64,000 nucleotides of DNA from Saprospiraceae bacterium. Its GTDB lineage: Bacteria > Bacteroidota > Bacteroidia > Chitinophagales > Saprospiraceae. Below are positions 10,301 to 17,678 of the stretch, piece by piece (the first letter of the stretch is position 1; every line of letters begins with the position of its first letter). The position numbers were made by a program, and so were the translations under genes. The stretch spans positions 1 to 64,000 of the forward strand of contig JADLHA010000032.1 in assembly GCA_020848995.1 (NCBI GenBank), in the 5' to 3' direction. Under the pieces are notes generated by a model. The model ran no database searches. It was not told the DNA's origin and saw nothing but the letters and a program-made list of their open reading frames with translations.

Positions 10301-10978
10301 CGCACTTTCACAAACGTCTGTTTGCTCACCCCACATTTCCGGGAAGTGTGTGGGAAGGTCGCAATACCAGTCGTAGAAGCTCAGGTTGAAGCCGCCGAAT
10401 AGCTGGAGGAAACGCGCACCGGCTGCATAACTCAGCATCGACATGGCCGGAATGGGCGAGAAGCCCGCAACGCGGTCGGGACCATATTTTTTAGCCGTGT
10501 AAATATTGGCGGCAGCAATGATCTCGAGCACTTCGTCCCAGCTCGCACGCCGGAAACCGCCCTTTCCGCGCGCCTTCTGATAGCGGCGACGCAATTCGTT
10601 GTTGGATTGCAGCGACTCCCAGGCCTTCAGCGGATCTCCACCCATTTTCACCTTTTCTTCGCGGAACAGGTCCAACAGAGTACCGCGGATCAAGGGATAC
10701 TTGATGCGAAGCGGGCTGTAGAGGTACCAGGAATACGAGATGCCCCGCTGGCAACCCCGCGGCTCATAGGGAGGAAGGGTATTTTCGAGGAGTGGGTAAT
10801 CGAGTTGCTGGGTTTCCCAGACGACGATCCCGTCTTTGACGTGGATCTGCCAGGAACAGCCTCCCGTGCAGTTGACCCCGTGGGTGCTTCTCACGATGCG
10901 GTCGTGCTGGAAGCGGTTGCGGTAAAATTCTTCCCACTTGCGGGTCTTCGGCGATATGATGTCTTTGATCCAACTCAT
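7361..10978 (-). CDS. narG: respiratory nitrate reductase alpha subunit (Mo-bisMGD)
   Basis: A 1205-residue catalytic subunit reducing nitrate to nitrite. The FS0 cluster ligands are H33, C37, C41 and C76, the histidine-first pattern specific to NarG. D207, in YDWYCDLP, corresponds to the molybdenum-ligating aspartate of E. coli NarG. No Tat signal peptide is present, and the N-terminus resembles cytoplasmic NarG closely, so the active site should face the cytoplasm. The protein is about 40 residues shorter than E. coli NarG. It is preceded by two cytochrome c genes and followed by narH, narJ and narI. Confidence 0.98.
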   Translation of the reverse strand: MSWIKDIISPKTRKWEEFYRNRFQHDRIVRSTHGVNCTGGCSWQIHVKDGIVVWETQQLDYPLLENTLPPYEPRGCQRGISYSWYLYSPLRIKYPLIRGTLLDLFREEKVKMGGDPLKAWESLQSNNELRRRYQKARGKGGFRRASWDEVLEIIAAANIYTAKKYGPDRVAGFSPIPAMSMLSYAAGARFLQLFGGFNLSFYDWYCDLPTHFPEMWGEQTDVCESADWYNSKFIADMGACLNMTRTPDCHFFAESRHNGTKAVVFSPDFSQVCKYADQWVPLHPGSDNAFWMAVTHVILKEFHHEKQTPYFIEYTKKYTDSPFLIKLEKQGDHYIPGRLVRANEISRWKDIENGDWKFLNIDAKSGDLVVPKGTMGYRWDKAGGKWNMKYECGETDKNYDPVLTTLNANDGVLQTEFVEYGLDNKFLRGVPVKYLDTVNGKIPVATIYDVLMGQYGVDRGLEGQYPKDYTDKDASYTPAWQEIFSGIDSKTVLQFAREWGNTAETTKGKCMVIIGAGINHWYHANLIYRSAAMTLALTGCFGINGGGMNHYVGQEKLAPVDSWGAITFAKDWVPTSRLQQAPLWHYINTCQYRYDGRHSHYNAVPKNEMTDQHTADTIFQAVRNGWMPFYPQFNKNPLEQVREAQANGANSNEEIVNFTVAQLKDRTLKFSVGDPDAPENFPRVWFIWRGNAIHGSMKGTEYALKHYLGTHSNVIARDAEEHTDEVVWHEIAPEGKMDLVVDLNFRMDSSALYSDIVLPAASWYEKTDLNSTDLHSFIHPLGQAVAPVWEAKTDWDIFKHISRATSEMAKIHFPGTHKDIVMTPLSHDAVDEISQPVVRDWYRGECEPVPGKSMPKLTVVERDYTQLYEKFITLGEGIREKGLGAHGNHYFCKEEYDEMCTSYHFPKRDYNGKTLPSIQEDEWAANAVLHLSTLTNGKLNVDAYKNMEKKTGLALADLGEGSRDVKLRYQDLAAQPRRYNTSPLWSGLMNDGRAYSAYTYNVERLVPWRTLTGRQHFYLDHEMYIAYGEHLPTYKPAPRPEVYGDLRETWKDGKALALNYLTPHGKWHIHSTYMENLRMLTLSRGCEPCWLSERDAETLGIKDNDWVEVHNDHGVYVTRAVVSSRIAPGSCIVYHVPERTVGIPKSQLRGNRRGGGHNSVTRTHLKPNYLCGGYGQFSYHFNYWGPIAPQRDTHVVVKKMEKLVW

Positions 10979-11032
10979 ATTTTTTGTTTTGTCAATTTCA
11001 TAATGTTAAACCGGTTCCGGGGCGGTGTTCTG

Positions 11033-11584
11033 CTAAGCAGATTTTATCTGGCGCTGGTAAATGGCGTCGTTGACCGATTTATTTTTCCTCCGGAGCCAGA
11101 AAAATGAGAACAACCCGAGCAGCACGAGCGCTCCGGCAATTCCGCTGATGATCATCCTGCTGCCTACATTGTCGGCAGCAATGTTCTTCGACTCTTCGTC
11201 GGCGAATTTCAGAAAGGAAACGAGATCGGCGATTTCGGCGTCGGTCAGCGGTTTGTTTTTGTACGATTCTTTCATTTGGGGAAATGGCATTCCCGAAATG
11301 ATGCCCTGGAGTCCCGGACCTGTCAGTCTCGAATAGGCGTTTGTGAGGTCTTTTGCCAGCGCTCCTCCCGTGAGGGTGAGGGCATTGTCGACGTTGTGAC
11401 AGGAATTGCAGGAAGCTCCGCCATTGGCAAAACGCTGGTTTCCTACAAAGAGATCCTTTCCGCGGAGGTGATCGCCCGCAGGGGCTGCGGCGTCCTGAGC
11501 CGGAAGCATGGATAGGGCCGACAGCAGCATACAGGCGGTCAGCATAGCTGGAGCGAAGGGCAAAATTTTCATGGTTGCTTTCAT
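11033..11584 (-). CDS. monoheme cytochrome c with C-terminal membrane anchor
   Basis: One heme site (CNSCH) follows a signal peptide of about 25 residues, and a membrane helix of about 20 residues lies near the C-terminus, followed by a basic tail. The protein is therefore periplasmic and tethered. Two ATG codons, 11584 and 11572, are possible starts; the second immediately precedes the signal peptide. A methionine in SGMPFPQMKESY is a candidate sixth ligand. It is the second gene of the nar operon, 54 bases upstream of narG. It could carry electrons for nitrate or downstream nitrogen-oxide reduction; that is inferred from position only. Confidence 0.85.
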   Translation of the reverse strand: MKATMKILPFAPAMLTACMLLSALSMLPAQDAAAPAGDHLRGKDLFVGNQRFANGGASCNSCHNVDNALTLTGGALAKDLTNAYSRLTGPGLQGIISGMPFPQMKESYKNKPLTDAEIADLVSFLKFADEESKNIAADNVGSRMIISGIAGALVLLGLFSFFWLRRKNKSVNDAIYQRQIKSA

Positions 11585-11645
11585 TAAGTCGTTGATATAA
11601 GCACCGTTTCCCATGGCGAATGGCCGGGAATTACGAAGCGGGTTA

Positions 11646-12224
11646 TCACTTGAAAAATGATCGGTCTGTATGGTAAAAATCAGCCAATTGATCCGTCAGC
11701 CGTCGCACGCTGTTCGATAAATAGTAAATCACGACCAGCAGCACGAGGATCACGACGAGCAGGAGGTTAAAAGGCATGGAGAACCAACCGCTGGATCCAC
11801 TCGCAGGAGCAGCAGCGCCGGCACCCGGGTCAGCAGCTGCGGTGGGCGTTGCGGCCGCTGCGGCCGGTGCAGGAGAACTTTGCTCTTTGATGTACGCCAG
11901 AATGCCCCGGATGTCGTCGTCGGTCATGTTGGGGTTGGGAGTCATTGGAACTTTGTTGTATTCCTCCCATATGGCCAAGGCATCGGGATCCTTGGCATCG
12001 AGCATGGCCTGCGGATTCCGGATCCATTGGATCAGCCATTCTTCGCTCCTCTTCTCGTGAACGTTCTTGAGTTCCGGACCGACCAATTTGCCCTGGTCGA
12101 TCGTGTGGCAGGCTTTGCAATAATCCTTAAAAAGGTTTTTCCCGTCAGTCTGGGCATTGACTGACCCTGCGACCACCATAAGAACACATACTGCCATTGC
12201 AGCAGATAAAATATTGATTTTCAT
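11646..12224 (-). CDS. monoheme cytochrome c with Ala/Pro linker and membrane anchor
   Basis: Starting at the ATG at 12224, the protein has a signal peptide (residues 1-24), a heme site at C36-C39-H40 (CKACH), a candidate methionine ligand in VPMTPNPNM, a flexible linker rich in alanine and proline, and one membrane helix near the C-terminus. A longer reading frame reaches 12305 but would place extra charged residues before the signal peptide. It is the first gene of the nar operon. FNR-type boxes and a -7-like element lie just upstream. Like the next gene, it is a tethered periplasmic cytochrome whose redox partner is unknown. Confidence 0.87.
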   Translation of the reverse strand: MKINILSAAMAVCVLMVVAGSVNAQTDGKNLFKDYCKACHTIDQGKLVGPELKNVHEKRSEEWLIQWIRNPQAMLDAKDPDALAIWEEYNKVPMTPNPNMTDDDIRGILAYIKEQSSPAPAAAAATPTAAADPGAGAAAPASGSSGWFSMPFNLLLVVILVLLVVIYYLSNSVRRLTDQLADFYHTDRSFFK

Positions 12225-12320
12225 AGACTTTAGTATAGATTTCCGCTTTAATTGGTTCACCTTATGCCCGTGAGATCCCCCCAGAAAACTCGCGAGATAC
12301 CCCATCAGGCATTAACCGTA

Positions 12321-12328
12321 CAAATAAA
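12321..12328 (-). promoter_or_regulatory. candidate -7 box of the nar operon
   Basis: The complement reads TTTATTTG, one base off the Bacteroidota consensus TAnnTTTG. It implies a transcription start near 12314, which places the FNR-type box at 12351-12364 at about -43, the usual position for an activator that contacts RNA polymerase directly. Confidence 0.45.
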
Positions 12329-12350
12329 GAGCGCAGGTAATTTTTGAAGA

Positions 12351-12364
12351 ATGACAAAAGTCAT
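12351..12364. promoter_or_regulatory. FNR/CRP-family box 1 in the nar/moe divergent gap
   Basis: The sequence atgacaaaagtcat is a perfect inverted repeat with 5-bp arms and a 4-bp spacer, the geometry of FNR and NnrR/DNR sites (TTGAT or TTGAC, N4, inverse). The arms extend to seven paired bases (12349-12366). Its centre is 22 bp from the second box. Confidence 0.6.
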
Positions 12365-12372
12365 TCGGGGGT

Positions 12373-12386
12373 ATGATAAATATCAA
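12373..12386. promoter_or_regulatory. FNR/CRP-family box 2 in the nar/moe divergent gap
   Basis: The sequence atgataaatatcaa matches the FNR consensus TTGAT-N4-ATCAA at nine of ten positions. It lies two helical turns from box 1, between the divergent nar and moe operons, so oxygen- or NO-responsive control of both is plausible. Confidence 0.62.
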
Positions 12387-12434
12387 TCAGAATATCCCAA
12401 GATCAGCCTTGTGTCCCTGCTCAGGGCAAGCTGC

Positions 12435-12442
12435 TAACTTTG
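12435..12442 (+). promoter_or_regulatory. -7 box for moeA
   Basis: TAACTTTG matches the Bacteroidota TAnnTTTG consensus exactly. It is only five bases before the ATG at 12448, so the transcript would be essentially leaderless. A TTG at 12409-12411 could be the -33 element, though the 23-base spacing is slightly long. Confidence 0.55.
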
Positions 12443-12447
12443 CAGCC

Positions 12448-13623
12448 ATGATCTCAGTAGACGAGGCCCGAAAGACCCTGCTCGCGCATGTATCCCCAAA
12501 TGGGGCGAAGGAGTATTCCCTCGACGAGGCTCCCGGCAGGGTTTTAGCTTGCGATGTCGTCGCAGGGACAGACGTCCCCGGATTTGACAATTCTGCCATG
12601 GACGGGTACGCCTTTGCGTTCCGGGAGGGTCTAAGCCGCTACCAGGTCGTAGGAACCGTGCGCGCGGGTGACTGGCCGGAAGATCCCTTGCCTGAAGGAA
12701 AGGCCATGCGCATTTTCACCGGGGCTCCGATTCCACAGGGTGCCGACACGGTAATTCCACAGGAAACGGCTCTTTGCATTGACGGCGTGCTTGAGTTTGA
12801 GCCGGGAGTTGTATTGCCGGGCGCCAATGTGCGGACAAGAGGTTCACAGTGTCATGTGGGGAACCTCGTGGCCAGCAGGGGGAGCGAGTGCACCCCCGGG
12901 ATGATCGCCCTACTCGCTTCCGTTGGGGCCACCCGCCTGATGCTCTTTGAACCGCCAAAAGCCGCCATCGTAGCTACGGGCAATGAACTCTGTGCTCCGG
13001 GAACACACCTCAGGCCTGGACAGATCTACAATTCGAACGGTCCGGCGGTGAACGCCTACCTTCGACGTGCCGGCATCAGCGAAATCGAACAACACGCTGC
13101 CCCTGATTCTCCCCAGAGCTTGCACGCGCTGCTGGGGGATTGCCTCCAGCGCAACAATTGCCTGGTGATCACCGGTGGAATTTCCGTAGGAGAAGCGGAC
13201 TACGTCGGCGAAGCGTTGAAGCAACTCGGGGTCGATTGCCTCTTTTACAAGGTCCGGCAAAAGCCGGGCAAGCCCCTTTACGTGGGAAAACTCGGAAATC
13301 AGTGGGTTTTTGCCCTTCCCGGGAACCCGGCGGCTGTGCTGAGTTGTCTTAATCAATATGTGATCCCGGTTTTGCGGATGGTCATGGGATTTCCCCCTGC
13401 TTTTCCACAGGCACCCAAGTTTCCTTTGGCAGAAGACTGGAAGAAAAAGGCTGGACTCACTCACTTTGCCAAAGCCGAAGTGCGGTCCGGATCGGTTCAC
13501 ATACTCGGCGGACAGGCATCATTTGACCTCCTGGCATTCCAACGGGCCAACTGCTTTGTCGAATTCGAAGAACACTGCGAATTTTTTCCTGCCGGTACCC
13601 TCGTTCCCTGTCATCCATGGTGA
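12448..13623 (+). CDS. moeA: molybdopterin molybdenumtransferase
   Basis: MoeA inserts molybdate into adenylylated molybdopterin to form molybdenum cofactor. From the ATG at 12448 the protein has about 391 residues, the usual length. The signature DVPGFDNSAMDGYAF near residue 45 and the segment ITGGISVGEADYV in the MPT-binding domain are clear, as is LPGNPAAV near residue 290. A longer in-frame start at 12373 overlaps the second FNR-type box and is unlikely. It heads the cofactor operon opposite nar, whose NarG needs bis-MGD. The mobA start overlaps its last bases. Confidence 0.95.
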   Translation: MISVDEARKTLLAHVSPNGAKEYSLDEAPGRVLACDVVAGTDVPGFDNSAMDGYAFAFREGLSRYQVVGTVRAGDWPEDPLPEGKAMRIFTGAPIPQGADTVIPQETALCIDGVLEFEPGVVLPGANVRTRGSQCHVGNLVASRGSECTPGMIALLASVGATRLMLFEPPKAAIVATGNELCAPGTHLRPGQIYNSNGPAVNAYLRRAGISEIEQHAAPDSPQSLHALLGDCLQRNNCLVITGGISVGEADYVGEALKQLGVDCLFYKVRQKPGKPLYVGKLGNQWVFALPGNPAAVLSCLNQYVIPVLRMVMGFPPAFPQAPKFPLAEDWKKKAGLTHFAKAEVRSGSVHILGGQASFDLLAFQRANCFVEFEEHCEFFPAGTLVPCHPW

Positions 13624-14282
13624 GCATGATGAACGCAGATAACAGTTTCCCAACCGGCGCATCTCCTGCGGATGGATCCATACAGACCCCGCCATCCAGC
13701 CAGCTCACGGCATACATCCTTGCGGGTGGCAAAAGCCGGCGCATGGGCACGGACAAAGGTCTGGTCGAATTGGGTGGCCGCGCGTTGATCGCCCACGCCA
13801 TCGGCTTGCTGGCGTCAGCGGGCCTGTCGCCCCGGATTGTGGCCAACGACGAAGCCTATTTGAAATTCGGGTACCCCGTTCTGCGCGACCTCGTTCCCGG
13901 AAAAGGCCCGATGGGTGGACTGTTTACGGCTTTATCAGATTGCCCGACGACGCTCTTGTTGCTCGTGAGTTGCGACATGCCCATGCTCACGAAAGCAGTG
14001 CTGGAGCGCATGATTTTCCACGCGCGTTCCGGTGAAATTGTTTGTCCAACCCTAAACTCGGTGCCGCATCCCTTGTTCTCTCTCTACCCCATTTCCTTGG
14101 CAGATCGCGTTGGGGTTTTGTTGTTAGAAGGCAGACTGAGAATGCTCGACCTCATCGCAGCGGTGGGTTATTCCGGTGTCGGCATGGACGACCTGGTTCA
14201 AAACGCACCCGAGATCTTTGCAAATGTCAACAGCCCGGAGGATTTAAACAAGTTACAGCAAAAATGGATGGACAACAAATAA
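13617..14282 (+). CDS. mobA: molybdenum cofactor guanylyltransferase
   Basis: MobA attaches GMP to molybdopterin to make the MGD form required by NarG. The nucleotide-binding signature LAGGKSRRMGTDKG is present after a 30-residue N-terminal extension, and GPMGG and SCDMP follow as in the family. Starts at 13617 (overlapping the moeA stop), 13626 or 13629 are all possible. It overlaps moaD at its 3' end, which suggests translational coupling. Its placement beside nar fits the need for bis-MGD; a separate MobA-like gene at 33139 serves a different enzyme class. Confidence 0.92.
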   Translation: MVSMMNADNSFPTGASPADGSIQTPPSSQLTAYILAGGKSRRMGTDKGLVELGGRALIAHAIGLLASAGLSPRIVANDEAYLKFGYPVLRDLVPGKGPMGGLFTALSDCPTTLLLLVSCDMPMLTKAVLERMIFHARSGEIVCPTLNSVPHPLFSLYPISLADRVGVLLLEGRLRMLDLIAAVGYSGVGMDDLVQNAPEIFANVNSPEDLNKLQQKWMDNK

Positions 14283-14506
14283 CGATTCTGGCCTTTGGCA
14301 AGGTTGCCGAAAAACTGGGCAGTGAGCAATTGAAGGCCTCTGGCTTTGAAGATACCGATTCGTTGTTGCGCTGGCTGCACGATCGTTACCCTGCGTTGAA
14401 AGAAGTGGATTTCTCGCTGGCGGTTGACCGCAAACTCGTCGCCGGCAACACCGGACTCGGGATGATGTGTGAAGTTGCCCTGTTGCCTCCATTTTCCGGT
14501 GGATGA
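14264..14506 (+). CDS. moaD: molybdopterin synthase small subunit
   Basis: An 80-residue ubiquitin-like protein ending in the essential Gly-Gly (PPFSGG), which is adenylylated and thiocarboxylated to donate sulfur for the molybdopterin dithiolene. The ATG at 14264 lies inside the 3' end of mobA, in another frame; the protein is short and overlapping, hence easy to miss. It is followed one base later by moeB, its activating enzyme, and then by moaE, its partner in molybdopterin synthase. Confidence 0.93.
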   Translation: MDGQQITILAFGKVAEKLGSEQLKASGFEDTDSLLRWLHDRYPALKEVDFSLAVDRKLVAGNTGLGMMCEVALLPPFSGG

Positions 14507-14507
14507 A

Positions 14508-15626
14508 ATGACCGCAGACCGCTTTGACCGGCAGAGGGCCCTTCCCGGCTTTGGCGCTGAAGGCCAATTTCGACTGGCCGCGGCGAAAATACTCGTCGTG
14601 GGTGCCGGAGGCTTGGGTTGTCCGGCACTTCGCTACCTCGCCGCTGCCGGTGTTGGCCGGCTTGGGATTGTCGACGGCGATGTGGTTGCCCCATCCAATC
14701 TCCACCGGCAGGTGCTTTTTGGCGTTCCCGACATCGGTTTTTCAAAAGCGGAACGCGCTGCAACTGCTTTGCAAAGAGACTACCCTGACGGGTTACACAT
14801 CGACGTCTATCCGCATTACCTGACTTCTGAACAGGCTCTGGATACCATTCGCCCCTACGATGCGGTGCTGGATGGATCCGATAATTTTGCGACGCGATAT
14901 ATGGTTAATGACGCCTGCGTTTTACTAAACAAGCCCCTGGCCCTGGGTGCCGTTTACCAGCACGAAGGGCATGTCACCCTGCTCAATGCCCCCGACGGAC
15001 GGGGCGAACGCGGAGTCAATTACCGCGATCTGTACCCGAAACCTCCCGGCCAGGGAACCATCCCCAATTGCCATGAAACGGGTGTATTGGGCATTCTCCC
15101 CGGAGTGATCGGAACCCTTCAGGCTGCAGAACTCATCAAGCTTCTGAGCGGGTATGGCGAAACCCTTTCGGGAAAATTGCTGTATTACAATGCCTTAAAC
15201 AACCGATTTTGGACTTTAGCCCTTCCGGCAGCCGGTGTAAAACATCGCGATATTCCCGTTTCTGAAGAGGCCTTTCGCAAGACAGATTATGCCATGCAAT
15301 GCGGTGCCAGTCCACAAATCACCTGGAAAGAGGCCATGGAAATTCTTTCGAACCGGCAAGCGACGACTTGCGCCGTTGATCTGCGCGAAATGCATGAATA
15401 TCCCGACGATGTATTAATGGATTCCTTGCGGATTTCTCTGGAGGATATCGATCGCGATACCCATCGTTTTAAAGATGCTGAAGTTGTATTGATTTTTTGT
15501 CAGAATGGGTATCGCAGCCAGGTCGCGACCATTTTGCTTGGTCGGGTATTCCCCGGCAAATCCATCTATTCCATTGAAGGTGGCACGGGTCACCCCGATG
15601 CTCCCACCCAATTTTCCCAATCATGA
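14508..15626 (+). CDS. moeB: MoaD-activating adenylyltransferase with rhodanese domain
   Basis: A two-domain protein of about 372 residues. Residues 1-250 form a ThiF/MoeB adenylyltransferase with the nucleotide loop GAGGLGCP and the pattern DGDVVAPSNLHRQ. The C-terminal 100 residues form a rhodanese domain whose active cysteine is in CQNGYRS. It should adenylylate MoaD and pass sulfur to its C-terminal glycine. The zinc CxxC pairs of many MoeB proteins are not obvious. The ATG at 14508 is one base past the moaD stop; an earlier in-frame start at 14469 would overlap moaD. Confidence 0.92.
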   Translation: MTADRFDRQRALPGFGAEGQFRLAAAKILVVGAGGLGCPALRYLAAAGVGRLGIVDGDVVAPSNLHRQVLFGVPDIGFSKAERAATALQRDYPDGLHIDVYPHYLTSEQALDTIRPYDAVLDGSDNFATRYMVNDACVLLNKPLALGAVYQHEGHVTLLNAPDGRGERGVNYRDLYPKPPGQGTIPNCHETGVLGILPGVIGTLQAAELIKLLSGYGETLSGKLLYYNALNNRFWTLALPAAGVKHRDIPVSEEAFRKTDYAMQCGASPQITWKEAMEILSNRQATTCAVDLREMHEYPDDVLMDSLRISLEDIDRDTHRFKDAEVVLIFCQNGYRSQVATILLGRVFPGKSIYSIEGGTGHPDAPTQFSQS

Positions 15627-16066
15627 AGGCCAAAGCCATTAAAAACATTTTTGTACAGGGGAGCATATCCCCGGAACTGATCGCGGATTCCATCCGGAAA
15701 CACGCTCACAACACGGGCATAGGGGGCCACAGCATTTTTCTCGGACAGGTGCGTGCAGACGAAAAACCCGAAGGTACGGTCAGTGCAATTGATTACACAG
15801 CTTACGAGGACATGGCCTTGGAACAGGCACACCAGATCCGGGAGGAAATTTTTGCCAAGTATCCGCTGACCTGTATGCACATCTACCACAGCATCGGGCT
15901 AGTACCTGCCGGAGAGCTGAGCCTTTTTGTATTTACCTCGTCTGTACACCGCAAAGTCGCCATAGATGCCTGCGAGGAGCTGGTCGAACGGCTCAAAGGG
16001 GAGTTGCCGGTTTGGGGGCGGGAGATCATGGGTCCGAACCAATACACATGGAAAGAAAATCGCTGA
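15623..16066 (+). CDS. moaE: molybdopterin synthase large subunit
   Basis: A 147-residue MoaE, which with thiocarboxylated MoaD converts cyclic pyranopterin monophosphate to molybdopterin. The family features are visible: GHSIFLGQVR near residue 35-45, a central Y-E segment (YTAYEDMALEQ), the H-R-x motif in SSVHRKVAIDACEELVERLK, and a C-terminal catalytic lysine region ending in WKEN. It overlaps moeB by the four bases ATGA. moaA and moaC, needed earlier in the pathway, are not in this window. Confidence 0.95.
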   Translation: MKAKAIKNIFVQGSISPELIADSIRKHAHNTGIGGHSIFLGQVRADEKPEGTVSAIDYTAYEDMALEQAHQIREEIFAKYPLTCMHIYHSIGLVPAGELSLFVFTSSVHRKVAIDACEELVERLKGELPVWGREIMGPNQYTWKENR

Positions 16067-16110
16067 ATTCGAACGCTTGCCAGACCCCATCGGAAGTGCA
16101 TTCCACATCG

Positions 16111-17358
16111 ATGGAAACATCCGTGTGGAAGTCTCCGGAGCTGCTGTCACCTGCAGGTTCATTTGAATCGCTGACGGCGGCTATGGACGCCGGATGCGAT
16201 GCCGTTTATTTTGGAGTTGAGCAGTTGAATATGCGGGTGCGCGCTGCGCAGTTCATCACCCTGGAAGACCTGCCGCGGATTGCCGAAATGACCCGCGAAC
16301 GTGGGGTGCGCGCTTACCTGACCCTCAACACCATCCTCTACGATCACGACATCCGCTTAATGCAACAGATCACCTCGGCGGCTAAAGCTGCGGGCCTCGA
16401 TGCCATCATCGCCGCAGACGTTGCTGCGCTCATGTATGCCCGCGAGATCGGAATGCCCGTTCACCTGTCGACCCAGGCCAACGTAACCAATGCAGAAACC
16501 ATTCAGTTTTACAGTGCATTTGCAGACGCAGTCGTGTTGGCACGCGAGCTCACGCTGACGCAGGTGGAGTCGATCGCGCAGGAGATCTCACGAAAAAACA
16601 TTACAGGTCCGTCGGGACAAAACATCCGGCTTGAAGTATTTGCTCATGGGGCCTTGTGCATGGCCGTGTCGGGCAAATGCTACCTCAGTCTGCATTCGCA
16701 CAACGCTTCAGCCAACCGGGGTGCCTGTATCCAGAATTGCCGAAGAACGTACATTGTAACCGACAAAGAAGATGGCAACGAGCTTGAGATCGACAACGAA
16801 TACATCATGTCTGCAAAAGATCTGTGCACGATTGGTTTTCTGGACAAGCTTCTCGCGGCCGGAGTGCAGATCTTAAAAATAGAGGGCCGCGGAAGGCCTG
16901 CAGATTACGTTCACACGGTCACGCGATGTTATCGCGAGGCGATCGACGCCGTTCAGACAGGAACATACAATGAGGATAAAATTGCCGGGTGGAATGAGCG
17001 CCTAGCGACGGTATACAACCGCGGCTTTTGGGATGGTTATTACCTGGGTCGGAAGATGGGCGAGTGGAGTGATGTGCATGGGTCGAAGGCCACACAAAAG
17101 AAGTTGTACGCTGCCCGTGGGTTGAAGTATTACGACCGGGCCGGCGTTGCCGAATTTCTCGCCGACAGCTCCCCTCTCCAGGCCGGTACCCGCATCATGG
17201 TCACGGGTCCGACCACTGGTTATCAGGAATTTGAATTGGGGGAACTGCGGGTAGATGGGAAGGCCGTTGCGGAAGTCCGCAAAGGGGAGATTTTTACCAC
17301 GAAAGTACCTGTGCGCATCCGGCCGTCCGACAAATTGTACAAGATCGTTCCTGCATGA
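16111..17358 (+). CDS. peptidase U32-family protein (RlhA/TrhP type)
   Basis: About 415 residues from the preferred ATG at 16111; alternatives at 16048 and 16012 overlap moaE. The U32 opening ELLSPAGSFESLTAAMDAGCDAVYFG and the Fe-S cysteine cluster around SGKCYLS...ANRGACIQNCRRTY are clear. Characterised relatives hydroxylate 23S rRNA (RlhA) or tRNA uridine (TrhP); proteolysis has been claimed for others. The C-terminus has a small beta-barrel-like domain. It is cotranscribed with the molybdenum-cofactor genes and with the ferredoxin downstream, which might be its electron carrier. Confidence 0.85.
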   Translation: METSVWKSPELLSPAGSFESLTAAMDAGCDAVYFGVEQLNMRVRAAQFITLEDLPRIAEMTRERGVRAYLTLNTILYDHDIRLMQQITSAAKAAGLDAIIAADVAALMYAREIGMPVHLSTQANVTNAETIQFYSAFADAVVLARELTLTQVESIAQEISRKNITGPSGQNIRLEVFAHGALCMAVSGKCYLSLHSHNASANRGACIQNCRRTYIVTDKEDGNELEIDNEYIMSAKDLCTIGFLDKLLAAGVQILKIEGRGRPADYVHTVTRCYREAIDAVQTGTYNEDKIAGWNERLATVYNRGFWDGYYLGRKMGEWSDVHGSKATQKKLYAARGLKYYDRAGVAEFLADSSPLQAGTRIMVTGPTTGYQEFELGELRVDGKAVAEVRKGEIFTTKVPVRIRPSDKLYKIVPA

Positions 17359-17603
17359 AAGAATTCCGCGTCATCCAGCAGCGGGAGCGTTGCATTGGTT
17401 GCGGAGCCTGCCAGGAAGCAGCTCCGGGCCGGTGGGCCATGTCGGCAAAAGACGGCAAGAGCATACTCATCGGAGGCAAAGAAAAGCGGGGATACCACCA
17501 GGTGACCATTGACGAGACGGAATTGGAAGAAAACCTCGCCGCTGCGCGCAACTGCCCCGTGCTGATCATCCGCATCCTGCAATCGGTGGCTCGCGACCCC
17601 TGA
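17355..17603 (+). CDS. ferredoxin with a single [4Fe-4S] site
   Basis: An 82-residue protein with cysteines C13, C16 and C19 in CIGCGAC and a distant C67 in ARNCPV, the pattern of one-cluster ferredoxins. It overlaps the U32 gene by ATGA and is the last gene of the operon. It is the only ferredoxin in the window. Benzoyl-CoA reductase of Thauera uses a two-cluster ferredoxin, so this protein is not an obvious donor for Bcr, though that cannot be excluded. Confidence 0.88.
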   Translation: MKEFRVIQQRERCIGCGACQEAAPGRWAMSAKDGKSILIGGKEKRGYHQVTIDETELEENLAAARNCPVLIIRILQSVARDP

Positions 17604-17678
17604 ATGCCCTGGCCCCGGTTTTTCGGGGAATGCATAATCCAATGTGCTTACGTGGCGATGCGCCGCCTCAGCCAACGA

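Noticed and set aside
17613-17628. Terminator after the ferredoxin gene
   Set aside because: A ccccg-gttttt-cgggg hairpin is seen, but the stem is only 5 bp and there is no T-tail.
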